Assembly: GCF_029784155.1 (NCBI RefSeq)
Contig: NC_073692.1
Location: 421,025,245-421,089,244 of the forward strand
Source of the DNA: Uranotaenia lowii
Taxonomy: Eukaryota; Arthropoda; Insecta; Diptera; Culicidae
Direction of reading: 5' to 3'
DNA: 64,000 nt
Of the stretch, positions 12,290-23,990 are shown piece after piece; the stretch's first letter is position 1, and each line of letters begins with the position of its first letter. The notes beneath the pieces are model-generated. The model searched no databases. It was not told the origin of the DNA and saw only the letters and a program-made list of their open reading frames with translations. A program made the translations under genes and the position numbers.

Positions 12290-12940
12290 TCAGAACCAAC
12301 ACAGTTATCAAAAATTGATCCAAAACTGTCACCTTATTTTATTACGGTTTTAAAGTCAAGCACTGCGTGCCTTTAAAGAACATGCGAAAAAACCTTGGAA
12401 CAAACTTCTTTGTTAAGATTTGTTGGAGTTTTAATAGAGCATTCAAAACTCTTGCTAAGCAACCAAAATATTTATTAAGGGTTTTATTAGCGTTTTCAGA
12501 ACTGCCTGAAAACAAATGGTTGAATTAGGAATCGAAGCATTTTACATGATTTTAATAAAACAGTCTTAAAACTATCTACATATGAAATGCCATAATAAAA
12601 CAACTGATCATACTGACACGACACTTAGAAAAAAAATTCGATAATTTCCTATCTAATTTTGCCACCTATCGTCGGTATTGCGAATCTTGCAAAATTGGAC
12701 AAAAAATTTCCTGTAGGAAACTTTTTTTTTAACTTACCTGATCGAATAATCGAAATCGAAAAAATATTTCTCCATGAAAGGCACTTTCCAACAGGCATAG
12801 CATTTCATCGAAAGCGATCGATGCGCACTCTGGAATCGATATTGCGTACTGCTGGAAAAATTATCCAACCAACGAAATTGAGTGACCAGTAAATATGATC
12901 AGTAATAAAACCATAATTAAACTTTCAAAAGCTAGTTGGC
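12290..12940. other. Spacer between the hAT element and the BEL relic
   Basis: AT-rich sequence. A 77-codon open frame at 12659-12892 (+) matches nothing I know. It would be where the missing pol region or 3' LTR of the BEL element should lie, but neither is visible. Confidence 0.4.
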
Positions 12941-13439
12941 TTATTCTGTGTTATGTTTATGGAGATCAGGCGCGGTGACGCGATTATTGGTGTTTCCGCC
13001 ATCGTCTCGAAAGCAGACTAGGGTATGGTGTTTCCCTCTGCATCTGCGACAAACCTGGTTCGATCTGTAATCCGAAGCTTGGTGGCCACACCGAAAACAG
13101 TTTCTGCACAGGGAATTTTGTCGCAGCAGCTTGTCTCGAGCGGAAGCGCTCAACCTCAGGAATGTAGGGCATGTATACAGCAAATGGGATTCTGGATAAG
13201 CGATGCAACCTCCGGCCATCATCTGGGTTGCGCTGTGACTCGTTCTGGGAGCGTTGTTTTTCTTCTGCTATTGAAAAACTTCCGGCTTATTTTCGTGCGC
13301 CTTAGGCGGGAGCGATGCTAGGATCTTCACGCGAGTTTGGAGGAACTGAGTAAGATCTGCTACCTTGTCCTGCTCTTGATTAGCGCTATGTTCTTCCCAT
13401 GCACGACGAGTTGTTGGGTCCAACCTGGAGCACAGCATT
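12941..13439 (-). pseudogene. BEL/Pao gag, C-terminal zinc-knuckle region (frameshifted)
   Basis: This continues gag in a shifted reading frame after the break near 13450. It is interrupted by a TAG at 13268-13270 and ends with TAA at 12941-12943. The part from 13222 contains paired Cys/His nucleic-acid-binding motifs typical of BEL/Pao gag: PESHLLYTCPTFL, then CRNCFRCGH and CRRCRGKHHTLVC. Two positions that are usually Cys are Tyr here (CIAY and ASDY), so both fingers are probably non-functional. No protease or reverse transcriptase follows. Which frame break came first cannot be told. Confidence 0.75.
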
Positions 13440-14243
13440 TCAACAGCATAACGACAGCAGGTCCTTGTACTCCTCTGGTTTGACTAACTGGTCCAGGGTC
13501 TGCACGACGCGTTCGAACTCTTCCAGTAGTGTCTGGATATCAACGGCCGACTCCTTAGTCACCTTGGCTAGTTTGAACAGGTTCCCAATCTGCCTGCGCT
13601 TTAAAACCTTGCTGTCGTTGTACCTGGCCATTAAGATGTCCCAAGCTACCGGATAATTTGCTCTTGTGAGCGCCAACGGATCGATGAGAGCCCTCGCCTC
13701 TCCGGTGAGACAGCCCTTCAGGTAGTGCAACTTCTCAACCTCCGGTAGGTCTGCCTTGGTGTGGATCAGGGATAGATACAGGTCTCGGAAGCTCAGCCAC
13801 TGGTCGATGTCGCCGTCAAACGTTTGCAGTTTGATCTGCGGTAGCCTTACATGCTCGATGGTCGGTTGAATCGATGAGTCCATAATTCTGGTGGAATGCA
13901 AAACGCTGCTATTGACCTCCAACTCCTTTATGCGTTCCAACATGGATGCCTTCGCGTTGTAGTATTTGGTGGTGAAGTCCTGGTGTATATTCGGACAAGT
14001 GGCCTCCTTCGATGAATATTCCACGTGCATTTCACCCTCAATCAGCACGTCGTTGATTCGATCCCACAATTCGTTGAGCTTCTCCAGCCAAACATGGATT
14101 TGTTGGGCTGAAGAAACTTCCCCCAGAGTGCTCGCGAAAGTGGTTATGGACTTTGACATCTCCATCAACGCCTTCACCTTTGTCTGGAGATTTTGGAGTG
14201 GTGGATTCCTCGAAGACGAACTCGTGGTGGCAGTCGTGGCCAT
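13440..14243 (-). pseudogene. gag: BEL/Pao gag, N-terminal and DUF1759-type region
   Basis: This encodes the retrotransposon structural protein that packages element RNA. The 267-codon open part starts at an ATG in strong context (AAACCATGG) after a long leader. Residues 1-10 are Thr/Ser-rich. Residues about 15-110 look helical and coiled-coil-like. From about residue 130 it matches the gag-associated domain of BEL/Pao elements (DUF1759), including LPQIKLQTFDGDIDQWLSFR, LPEVEKLHYLKGCLTGEA, and ESAVDIQTLLEEFERVVQTL near the end. The frame breaks near 13450, and coding resumes in another frame downstream, so the copy cannot make full gag. Identification is firm at family level. Confidence 0.85.
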
Positions 14244-14299
14244 GGTTTCGGATTACACACAAGGATTCACGGTAGAAAAAATCACGTCGTTAGAATTCA

Positions 14300-15110
14300 A
14301 TTCTTATTCAAGCTTCGGCAAGGAACATATACTCTGCAGAGCTTAACTTAAAGCTGTGCCCCTCTACAGGAAAGCTCCTTCAAATCCAGAATTGAACGGT
14401 AATTCGCAAAATGATTTTATAGCTGGTATTACGCTTCGAAAAACGTGGTTGAATACGCGTGAAGGTTGTTGCAGGACTCGGTATCAATCAGATAAGTGGG
14501 GTTGCGGGCGAGAATACAATTTTTTTTGTAGTTTACAATTTCAATCTAGCTTCGGCAAAGGACATATACTCTGTAGAGCTTAACTTACTTTAAAGAAATT
14601 AAAGCTGCACACCTCTACAGGTACGGAATTCCAAAAATCGATAGTTTGCTTCCAATATGCGTAGGAGTATGACTGCGCCTCGGATAGCTCGATCAAATAT
14701 TGCGCCTCGGGTTTTATTATTTTCGCTCGGACTCAGTTCGATCAGATTTACGAGATGATTGGCAGGATAAAATAGTTGTAATATTTACTCTTGTAATAAA
14801 GCTTCGGCAGGACGTGTACTATTTGGTTCTACTAACCTCACCGAAAAATAAGTTGCGCTGAATTATTTCAAAGTTGCATGAGTACCAAATTGTGTTGAAC
14901 ATTGTACTCTTTAATGCAGGCCAGTGCAATATACTCGGAAGAATGCATTTGTGGGCCCCTTTGCTCACAAAAACTTCCTTCCGATTTCGAACATCAACAC
15001 TCAATCAATATGTTCGGAGCACCATACAGTTGTGTTCGTAAGATGATATTGATACGATTCAGTTTTGAGTAAGCTCCAGCTTCGGCCGGTCGTTTACAAA
15101 ACGGGTCGGA
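14300..15110. repeat. Tandem ~245-bp repeats in the BEL leader
   Basis: The motif AGCTTCGGC plus following bases recurs at about 14310, 14550, 14800 and 15080, spacings of roughly 240-280 bp. The first two copies are clearest: each has a CATATACTCTG segment, GAGCTTAACTTA, and CCTCTACAGG in the same order. The third and fourth are more diverged but share CTAACCT(C/G)ACCGAA after the anchor. They lie between the presumed LTR and the gag start, so they are probably leader repeats of the retrotransposon. Confidence 0.65.
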
Positions 15111-15495
15111 CTAACCTGACCGAACGTGACCGTGTTCGGGAAAAAGTCGTCGGTGGTTCGTATTGCCGTTAATCCGGGCGTGTGGTGTCTTTTGAAGAAC
15201 GGGACAGGCTGGAATCTCTTTCGGTTGCGGTGAGTACGGGAGGCTCAACTTAAGCTTGACCGTGAAAATAACGATTTTCACACCTTTCGCCTGGTGATAG
15301 TGGTGACCGTGACCTTGAAATCACGGATAGTGAGGGGGCCAAAACTCGATGTGTATTCCGGGTAAGTCGATCCAGTGTATATAGTAGAGCCAGTTGATGC
15401 AATTTCCATTGAAAGAAGCGGAAAATGTTGAGAAATTAACCGCCGGGATGGTTAATTTAGGGCTCGGTGAACGGGGCTTATTGGCTGGGCAGTGA

Positions 15496-15553
15496 TGACG
15501 TCACCCTTTACGTCGGTTTGAAGTTCTCGGTTCTTTGGCGATCAATGACGTCA
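15496..15553. promoter_or_regulatory. Pair of TGACGTCA palindromes in the presumed BEL LTR
   Basis: Perfect TGACGTCA sites, the consensus bound by CREB/ATF bZIP factors, occur at 15496-15503 and 15546-15553, 50 bp apart. They lie about 1.25 kb upstream of the gag start and about 100-150 bp inside the presumed 5' edge, where an LTR promoter would be. That they act as enhancer sites is inference. Confidence 0.4.
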
Positions 15554-15659
15554 CTGATGCTTCGGTAGTGGTGATTACTTCGCCGATCTCGGTGATGGTG
15601 ATCGCTTCGCTGACTTCAGTGGTGGTGATCTTGTGCGATCGGTGTTGTAGCAAAAATTT

Positions 15660-18600
15660 AAATTACAGATCTGATTTTATTTAATTCTGATTAAAATTTA
15701 TCATATCAAACATTCATACTATGGATGACCATGACAAAAATACAAGTACTGCCAAACAAAAATTGAATATAAAATATTCTTATTGAGAGTTGAAATTTAA
15801 AAAATCTTCTAAAGAGATTACAGCAACAATAAACCAAAAACAGAGCGTTCCTATGAGTTTTTAGATCCAAAAAGAAACAAAAAAATCTTTTATAAAAGCT
15901 GTTTCAATATGAAGGAATTGGTGTTGACAATAAAAATTCAAATTCATCTCCAGAACCCAAAATCTGCATTCAAAACTATAACACAAGGATTAATATTCAC
16001 ATTTTACGAGGTGCAAAGAATTTGAAAACTGATTTCGATTTATTTAGGAGCACTAAATGCAAATTTGTATTTTTCATCAGCTCCTGTTTCCGGTATAAAT
16101 TTTGAAAATACAAGGTTCATTGAAAAAAATGTGTGCACCTTTTAGCAAAAGTGTAAAATATCAAAATGATTAAGAGGTTTCAACTTAATGATCAATTTTC
16201 ATGAAGACTGTGAATAATGAACCATGAGAAAAAAATAATAGAAGTAAATATCTTTCCTAATTTTTAAAATACAAAGATTATCTAGACGTAATCTGTATTG
16301 TTTTTTTTTCGGCTATTTGTTATTTTTTTTGGTATTCTTCCCTCTAATCTGTATCTTTGAATAAATAAAGGGTGAAAAGATTTTACATATTTTTTGTTGT
16401 TCATGTAGGTTAGTTACTTCACCAAAATTAGCAGAAAAATCTGACATAAAAATTGAGTTTGAGACGCAATAATCTTTCAAAATCAGATTTTCTCGGTTTC
16501 AATTTTTCCTTTTGAAATAAAAAAACTCCTCTTATCATTCCACTATTTTTTCGGCAACAAGGCATCTATCATGCTAAACAGTCAGAAGATCTTTCAGTAA
16601 TTTTTAACCAACACACATTTTAAGATCTACAGCAATTATGTCACGGATTCTGCTTTCAGCTCACCTACACAATAATATTTAAATTTGAAGTTAAAATTTA
16701 GCTTAACGATTGATATTCTGAATCTGAAAGTTCGGCAATTTCAACTGCAAATGATCGAGACTCTTCACTGAAGAAAAGTATTAACATTCAGAATTAACCC
16801 TTCATTTCATTTTTTTTTCATCTAAAATTATTTAAAAAATTAGGAATTATGTGAAGCAACCTACATGAATAATAAAGAAGATTAATCACTTTCCTATAAC
16901 TTATTTGTTGTAGTACAGTTAAAATTGAAAATTTTGAATGATAACTTTAAATTCAAGAACAAATCAAATTAAATAAGGTCCCAGAAGCTTCATATTCAGA
17001 AACTGATTTATAAAATCGGTTTTTTTCTACTTAATTTATATTTGATTGTTTATTTTAAGTATTGTGCTTTCCAATTCGAAAATAATCATACTAAATTTCT
17101 TAATTACGATTCAGTAAAATACCCCAATGAAGAAATTAATGCCCGTTAGTTATGTTTGTTAATTAGTTTATGGGCCTTATCGGTGAAAAGTAAAATACTT
17201 CCGATGAATTATAAAATATCAGAACACTAATATTTAGAAATTCAGGAAAAAAATGAATATGGCTTGAAATTTTTCCTCATTTTCATCAACATTCATAACG
17301 ATAAATTCTTTAAAAAGCTCTTAAAGCGAAATTTTTATAATACCAGATGTACCTACACTTTAAAAACAAATTATCAACATTTATTCGGATATTATAGATT
17401 CACTGGTTAGTGTAGAAGGATATTGAAATGAGTATATAGAGAAACTTTGATAAAGTTTTCATTATTCATCTCTTGTTTTCTTGTATTCTTCTTGTATTCT
17501 TTTTTTAAATACATGTTGTTCAGTGAAATTCATGGGGGAAGGAGGAGCAGTGTCCAACTTATATTGTAGACTCATTTACAACTAACCCCCCCTCCCCCCG
17601 CAATCCCTCCCCCTGCTTTCGCTCACTCAAATGATTGTTTTTTTCACCAGATATTAACGTTCCTTTATATTGACTGATTTCTGAAAATTGGAGTTGATCT
17701 TTGGTTAGATAACCGAACCGTACAGAGTTTGACTTAAAACTAAGGAAAACTGCTAAACACGTATTTGAATCTACGCTTACACAATTCAAAATTAAAAAGA
17801 TGTTACACTGAGATAAAAAGTACATCATTTATCGAAGGGATGGTTTCAGCCATATGTTGTACGGTGAAAAGGTATCCAAAGGAATTGACGTTGTCTAGTA
17901 GCTTTTTCTGTGTTAGTTGGAATGCTATAAAGTTTTTTCAATAAAGCTCATTCCAATCTGTTTGTCAGTCTGTTAGTTATTTCTTTTTTTTTTTTTAATG
18001 TGCGTTTTAAATGTATGATAAACTCTTCTTATGCTTAAAGAATTATTTCAAAACAGAAAAATAATTCGAAAGATAACTCAATTTATCAACTGTTCCATCT
18101 ATTCAGGGATATTCTCTACAATGCATTGCATTGCAATGTTGACGTTTGAGACATATGTTGCTTATTTTTTAACAGTCTATGTAACAACTTGCCAAAGTAA
18201 CATTGCTTTTATTTATAATGGTAATTTGTATTTTTTTTTTCAATTTTACTAGATACAAATTTATTGAATAAATCTATATCATTTTTGGGTTAAGATTGAC
18301 GTCATTTGAGCACTGAAATGTTGTTTTTCGAGAATTATTGAATTTTTGGGTGTTTCTTTTTTTATTAAACATGAAACATTTCAACGATATATTGGTGTAA
18401 AATGAATAAAAAAGAATCCGTTCATGCTTAAAACTAGACTCACATATTGCATTTTGTTTGTTTATACTGAAATGGCCTTTTAAATCTTTTCCTAACTACC
18501 AACGTTGATTGGGAAGAAGCTGCAGGATTAAGTTCCATGAGCTGCTAACAAGAGTCAATTCGCTTCAGTTCGCTTGTTTTCCCTTGATTGAACATTAAAA

Positions 18601-20129
18601 ACAGCAAAACATAATCATTACTTCATCTTGGTGGGTTGGAGTCCATCTTGCTATTGGCACTAAAACTTTTCCACTTTACTCGATTGCTTGCCTGCGCTTT
18701 GCAGCATGAAGCATCTCGGTGCAATTTCCCAAATCACTTCGTCAGCTGCAAATGTGTTTTTATTCGCAGGGATTAGGTTTGCTACTCCATGAGCGAGCAT
18801 TATTGTTTTTATTCTTTTTTCTCCAGTTAGTTTTCCGCAAAAGATCATCGCGCGCCATCTGTCTCCCGGAAACTTTTCTGGGCTGGGAAGAAAAACAATG
18901 AGCTATGATGGCTGCTGGCAGAGCTTGGCTTGATTTAATTCCCTGCAACGCCAGCCGTTTGAATTGAAACCGCGAAACGAATCATCCCGTGGAAAGGATA
19001 TTCCTCGGATCATCAGTTTCATTTTCGCCATCTTTCACAACTGCTCAACAGCCATTTTTATTTCTTGATTTTCTTCCTGATGGTCTTGGGTTTTTTTTAT
19101 TGTTGACAGTGGGTAAACCACTTTCTACAACTTCTAATCAATCAGAAATTTTCTTCAAATGAAAAAATTAAATAACAGCTTTCGAATAGCAACATTGTTT
19201 TTTGTCGGATATTTAATGAACTGAAATGTTCAAGAAGATTCTTTCCAATTACTTGAAATTTTTACCACTATGCATCTCCACACTCAAGAAAATAGCTTTT
19301 TATTCTTTCGTCCTGCGGCATTTTAAGTAACTTATCAATTTTTTTTTTCGTTCCAATTTCTATTTCTGGATTGCCATGGTGAGAATTTCTCAGAAAAATT
19401 GGCACAATTCCCAAAAATAACAAGATCAAAGATTTAAAATTTGTACTCAATTCGAAACTCTTAAATATTCATATCAAACCTTCAATCAGGTCGATCAAAT
19501 GAAAACTCAATAGCGAAAATAAACACAATGAATGAGATCAATACTATATCTTTGACCGTCTCAAACTTTTTCTTTGAAACTTCCACGAATGCTGGATTAT
19601 TCTTCCTGTGACAAACAAAGAAAAGATTGACCACTTCTTAGAATCCGTTTTTATTTCCCGATTTGTTGGTTGGCATGCAGGCGGAGTTTGGACTAGAAGA
19701 TTGAGAAGTGGTTTTTTCCCACGGACGGACCAAATGCTGAAGATGTTAGCTGGAACAAACGGTTGAAAAGTTTTCCACTTTTCGTGGGAAATTCAATGAC
19801 GGATGAGACTTTTTTTTAGATTCTCTAGGACATTGGAAGATAGAATTACGCTTAAGGAAAATAATCAGGAACGACAGTTTGTTTCACAGTTGTCAATTAT
19901 TTCGAACTATATTGTGCTGAGGACTACTTAAAGGGAAAAAAGATTGTATTACATCAACGCACAATGAGCAAAAAAGTGAATCAACCTTGAAACCAATATC
20001 TTCCACTCAACACGAAGTTAAAACTATGAGCAAATACTTTAAGCAAGTGAAAATTTCCGGAAAATCGATAAGACATAGATTCAAACGCCACAAAAGCTTA
20101 CGAACAGAGATTGAATGCCTTTTTATACC
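15660..20129. other. Long AT-rich interval, no gene recognised
   Basis: Nothing coding-like stands out in about 4.5 kb. A C-rich patch lies at 17585-17615. The segment 18480-18960 is less AT-rich and could be conserved noncoding or exon-adjacent sequence, but its open frames (18660-18948, both strands) overlap and match nothing I know. Confidence 0.4.
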
Positions 20130-21900
20130 CAAAATTCCCCTATATTTTGTAAATAATGCTTAAAAATGTTAAGTTTAACTTGAAAAATTTGAACATAAAT
20201 ACACCTATCTTGTGTAGTTTTTCAAAGACATCGAATACCGGCTGTTTGAGCCACCACAAGCATAAGACAGTGGAGTTATTGCTGATTTGAACCCTCAGTT
20301 CTCCTATATTTTTCAATTTATTCAGAAAAGGCAGTTTCGGGCTTGAGAACTTTGAACCAAAAGACCCTTATCTTGAGTAATTTTCCTAAGGTAACAAGTG
20401 ATAGCTGTTTGAGCCACCGCACTCAGTGGAAAATGTTATTATTGCTGTTTTAACTTTTATTTCTTCTACATTTTTCTTATAGTTCAGAAAAAGCAAGATC
20501 GGATTTGAAAATTTCGAGGTAATTGAAACAAATTTTGCGACATTTTTTCCCGAGAAAGGAAGTAAGGTAGTTTGAGCCACCAAACGCTTCGGAAAATCGA
20601 TTTATAGCCAATTTACCTTCAACTCTTCTACATTTTCCAAATAGTTCATAAAACATGTTCGAACTTAAAAAAAATGCAGATTAATTGAGCCACATTGCAC
20701 GCTTTGATGAATGGAGCTTCCACTGATTTTATCCTCATTTTTTATACCTTTTTCAATAAGGCTGGAACAAATATCAATTTCTTCTTTTGTCAACACCCCC
20801 CCCCCCCCCCGCCCCGTCGAAATTTCCAAAAACCCGAAGGGGGAAATAAATAATGTTTGAAATAATTTATGTGAATTCCAATAAAAAAAAATCCAATATC
20901 TGAAAGATTACAATATCAAAAAACAAATTTAAGAAGATGGGAGTTATTTCACCTTTTGTTTTCTTGATTTTATTGAATTATTCGATTAAAAATTACTTTA
21001 TTTATAGGATTGTGCATCAATATAGTATGCAATTTTGTTGCATACAAGCTTCCGTGCAATTTATTCCAAATTATTTGTTTTCCGCATTATTTTTTATTGT
21101 CCCCCCCTCGCGATGTTCCAACAACGCGTGACAAAAGAAGGATTTGAAATTTGTTCCGGCCTAAATTCAGAAAAAAAATGTAACGACTAAAGCTAATTTT
21201 GAACTAATTGAGACCCATCTAGAAAGTTTATTTCCAAAGAATCGAATGATGGCTGTTTGAGCCGCAGCACGCATCGGAAAAGAGAGCAATGAATGTTTTA
21301 TCCTCAATTACTCAAAATTTTTCTAATAGTTTAAAAAAAACATGTATGGATTTGAAAACATTAAAAGAATTACAGGGAAGAATGCCACAAAGTGGTAAAT
21401 TCCTGGCAAAAAAAAAAAATGAATTGAGAATTATCTTGTGTGATTTATATTTTAAGGAATCGAATGAGGGTTGTTTGAGCCACCACACGCTTTGGCAAAT
21501 AGAATTATAGCTATGTTACCCTCAATTCCTCTGCATTTTTCAAATAGTTCAGAGAGCATGTTTGAACTTAAAAATTTTGTTCCAAAATGACAACAAAAGG
21601 AATCGAATGCAGAGTGTTTTAATCATGCATACTTTGGAAAATGGCATTATGACTGTTTTCCCTGAGTTCCCCTCAATTTTTCAATTCTTTGGGGAAAAAC
21701 ACACAAGATAGGTTTCATTTGGTTGGAAGTATTTAAGACCGAACGTGTTTTTTTTTGTCTGAATTAATGTAACAATGAAAAGGAATTTATGATAAAATCA
21801 GTGATCATTCCATTTTCCAAGGCGTGGGATGGCGCATTCAATTTCTCAGAAAACATAACAAAGAAAGGTGTCATTTGGTTCAAAATTTACGTGAATGAAC
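20130..21900 (+). repeat. Diverged ~165-bp tandem repeat array
   Basis: A phrase resembling GGCTGTTTGAGCCACCACAC, followed by GGAAAAT, an ATTATNGCTGTTTTA segment, CCTCAATTCCTCTA and a TTTTTCAAATAGTTCAGAAA segment, recurs with anchors at about 20242, 20410, 20569, 20688, 21257, 21473 and 21617. Spacings are about 168, 159, 119, 164 after subtracting the inserted MITE, 216 and 144. At least six to seven decayed units are visible, with likely weaker ones at both edges. It was one continuous array before the MITE inserted. Confidence 0.7.
20760..21161. mobile_element. 402-bp MITE, possible PIF/Harbinger (Tourist) type
   Basis: The ends are long inverted repeats: left GGCTGGAACAAATATCAATT and right, on the other strand, GGCCGGAACAAATTTCAAAT, continuing into CTTCTTTTGTCA on both arms for about 33 bp. 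Flanking trinucleotides are TAA at 20757-20759 and 21162-21164, the TWA-type duplication of PIF/Harbinger elements. C-runs follow both ends (about 20796-20815 and 21101-21107). No transposase is encoded. Superfamily assignment rests on the 3-bp duplication and is tentative; element status is clear. Confidence 0.8.
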
Positions 21901-21949
21901 ATATTTCCTCTGAACAATTTTAAAATTTTTGGAATAGAGAACATTGCGA

Positions 21950-23990
21950 AATTTTCAAACATGGAAGGATTACAATTGAAAATTGAAAAAATATAGAATT
22001 AAAAAGAATGAGACAATTGAAAAATTCAAAACGTGATAGATTGACAAAATTGAATAGAGTTTGGAAACTTCAGAAAATTGAGAAAAAATAATATATATTC
22101 AAAATAAGGAAAACCAAATTGATAACATTGATCAAGTTGAATAAATTGAGAAAAATCAGAGGATTCAGAAAATTGATGAAACTTAGAATTAAGAGATTTT
22201 AATTTCGAAGATTTAAAAAATTTTGGGTCGCTTTTAAAAAGTAAGGAATTTGGAATAATTTTTTCTTTGGAACAGAAAAAAAGGAGAAAATTCGAAAATT
22301 TATGCACTTTAACCGTTAGTTTCATGGTTTTTTTTTTTGCAAAAATCATTTGGAACAGTTAAAAATTAAGAAAAAACTTTTAATTAAAATTTGATTCTTC
22401 CACTTTTCAAACAATAATTGTTGCAAATTTGTAACTTAATGAAACGAAGTGTTAGAAAATTTGATTTTTTTTTAGCATTTAGAGTTATTTTTAAAACTCT
22501 GCAATTCATGAAAAAAAATATTGATAATAATAAAAAAAATCAAACTTTCTGAATTGGAATAGTTTGGAAACCTTGATGAGGTGAGAAAAATATATGTTTT
22601 TCTTAGGAAAAGCGTATTTTTAAATTGAGGATGTAAAGGTAGTGGAATTTGCTTTATAACTCAATATTTGTGGAATAATTTTTTTCCAATCTTACGCATT
22701 GAGAAAATTGACAAAAATGAGTTCATTGTGTGGAAAGAAAATTCATGAATAAACTTCATTGAGTAATTTGAGAAAAAAATTGATAAAATCAAGAATGTTG
22801 AGATCATTGAAAAATTCACAAATATGAAAAAATGGAAAACATTTGGAAAATTGAAAATAGTAAAACACAATTTTCATTTTCAAGCAATTGAAAAAAGAGA
22901 CAATATAAAAAAAAAGTGTAAAACTAGCAAACCGAGAGTTATAAAAACTTAAAAAAAAAAGATTATTGATAAAATAAAACGGAGAAAAACAAAAAATTGA
23001 AAAAAGGAGGAAAAAGTGCCAAAATAGAGAAAAAATCAGCAATCCTAGAAAATCTAGAAATTCACAGGTTTGAAAAAAAAAATGGAAAAAAGGGAAAAAT
23101 TATAAAATTGCTAAAATAAAAAAAAATTGAATGAAATCTGGGCAAAAGGTTAAAAATAACGAAACAATAAAAACTATTGCTAAAATATCGAGAATGGCTA
23201 TTTAGAAAATTGAGCAAATAAAATAGATTGAAAAATCAAAAAAATTAAAAAAATATTGAGTTAATCATGAAAATTGTTTATTTTGGAATGAATTGTGAAA
23301 TAATTTAACTAAGAGAATTCAGGGTATAAAAATACATAAGATTTTTGAAAAATAAAAAAAAACCTCTATAAAATTCAGAAATAAAATGTTAATTGAGAAA
23401 ATTTATAGATTCAGAAATATGAGATATTTTTCTTAAATCAGAAATTTGATAGTATTAAGAAAACATGGAGCATTAAATTATTGAGAAAATTAAGAAAGAA
23501 GGAAAAATTGAGTAAAAATAAAGATGAGAAATCAAAAACTTTGATAAAAATGAGACAATTGTAATATTAGAAACAATGGAAAATTGAAACAATTGAAAGT
23601 ATTGTATATAAAATATTAAAATCCTAAACATTGAATTTAGAAAGAAGGAAATTAAAAAAATGAGAGAATTAGGGATACAACAAAATATGTGATACATATT
23701 TGAAAAATAAAAAAATTTGATGAAATTTAAAAAAAATGAAAATTGATAAAATTTAAAAATTTTGAAATTTGAGATAATTTTTGAAAATGAGAAATCGATA
23801 AAATTGAATATAATAGAGAATAGAAATTGTTGAGAAAGATAAGAAAATAAAGATAATAGAGTTATAAAAAAGTTGAAAGTTCAAAGAACATTGAGAAAGT
23901 TGAAACAACTGGAATATTGAGAACGGTTACAAATATTAAAAAATATATAAAAACTCTAAACAATGAATAAAGAAACAAAGAAATTCTCAT
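21950..23990. repeat. Purine-rich, strand-asymmetric low-complexity tract
   Basis: For about 2 kb the plus strand is overwhelmingly A and G with little C. AAAATTGA, TTGAGAAAAT and similar short phrases recur irregularly every 10-30 bp. It reads like a decayed simple satellite. Minus-strand open frames such as 22743-23042 and 23473-23697 are Phe/Ile/Leu/Ser-rich consequences of the composition, not genes. Confidence 0.65.

Larger units (their letters stand above)
12941..15655 (-). mobile_element. BEL/Pao LTR retrotransposon, truncated after gag
   Basis: Read on the minus strand, the region has a GC-richer putative 5' LTR and leader (15655 down to 14244), a gag start at 14243, gag coding to 12941, then nothing: no protease, reverse transcriptase, integrase or 3' LTR. 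The likely 5' edge is near 15650, where composition drops sharply and the minus strand begins TGCTACAACACC. The leader holds tandem repeats and two TGACGTCA palindromes. The gag frame is damaged, so this is a dead 3'-truncated copy. Family assignment rests on the gag domain; the LTR boundary is inference. Confidence 0.75.

Noticed and set aside
13025..14346. Plus-strand frames opposite gag
   Set aside because: Shadows of the minus-strand BEL gag, which has clear family motifs.
17580..17620. C-rich patch as a transposon end
   Set aside because: No inverted partner or target duplication found nearby.
22026..23697. Hydrophobic minus-strand frames resembling membrane proteins
   Set aside because: Phe/Ile/Leu-rich translation arises from the purine-rich plus strand; no conserved motif or start context.
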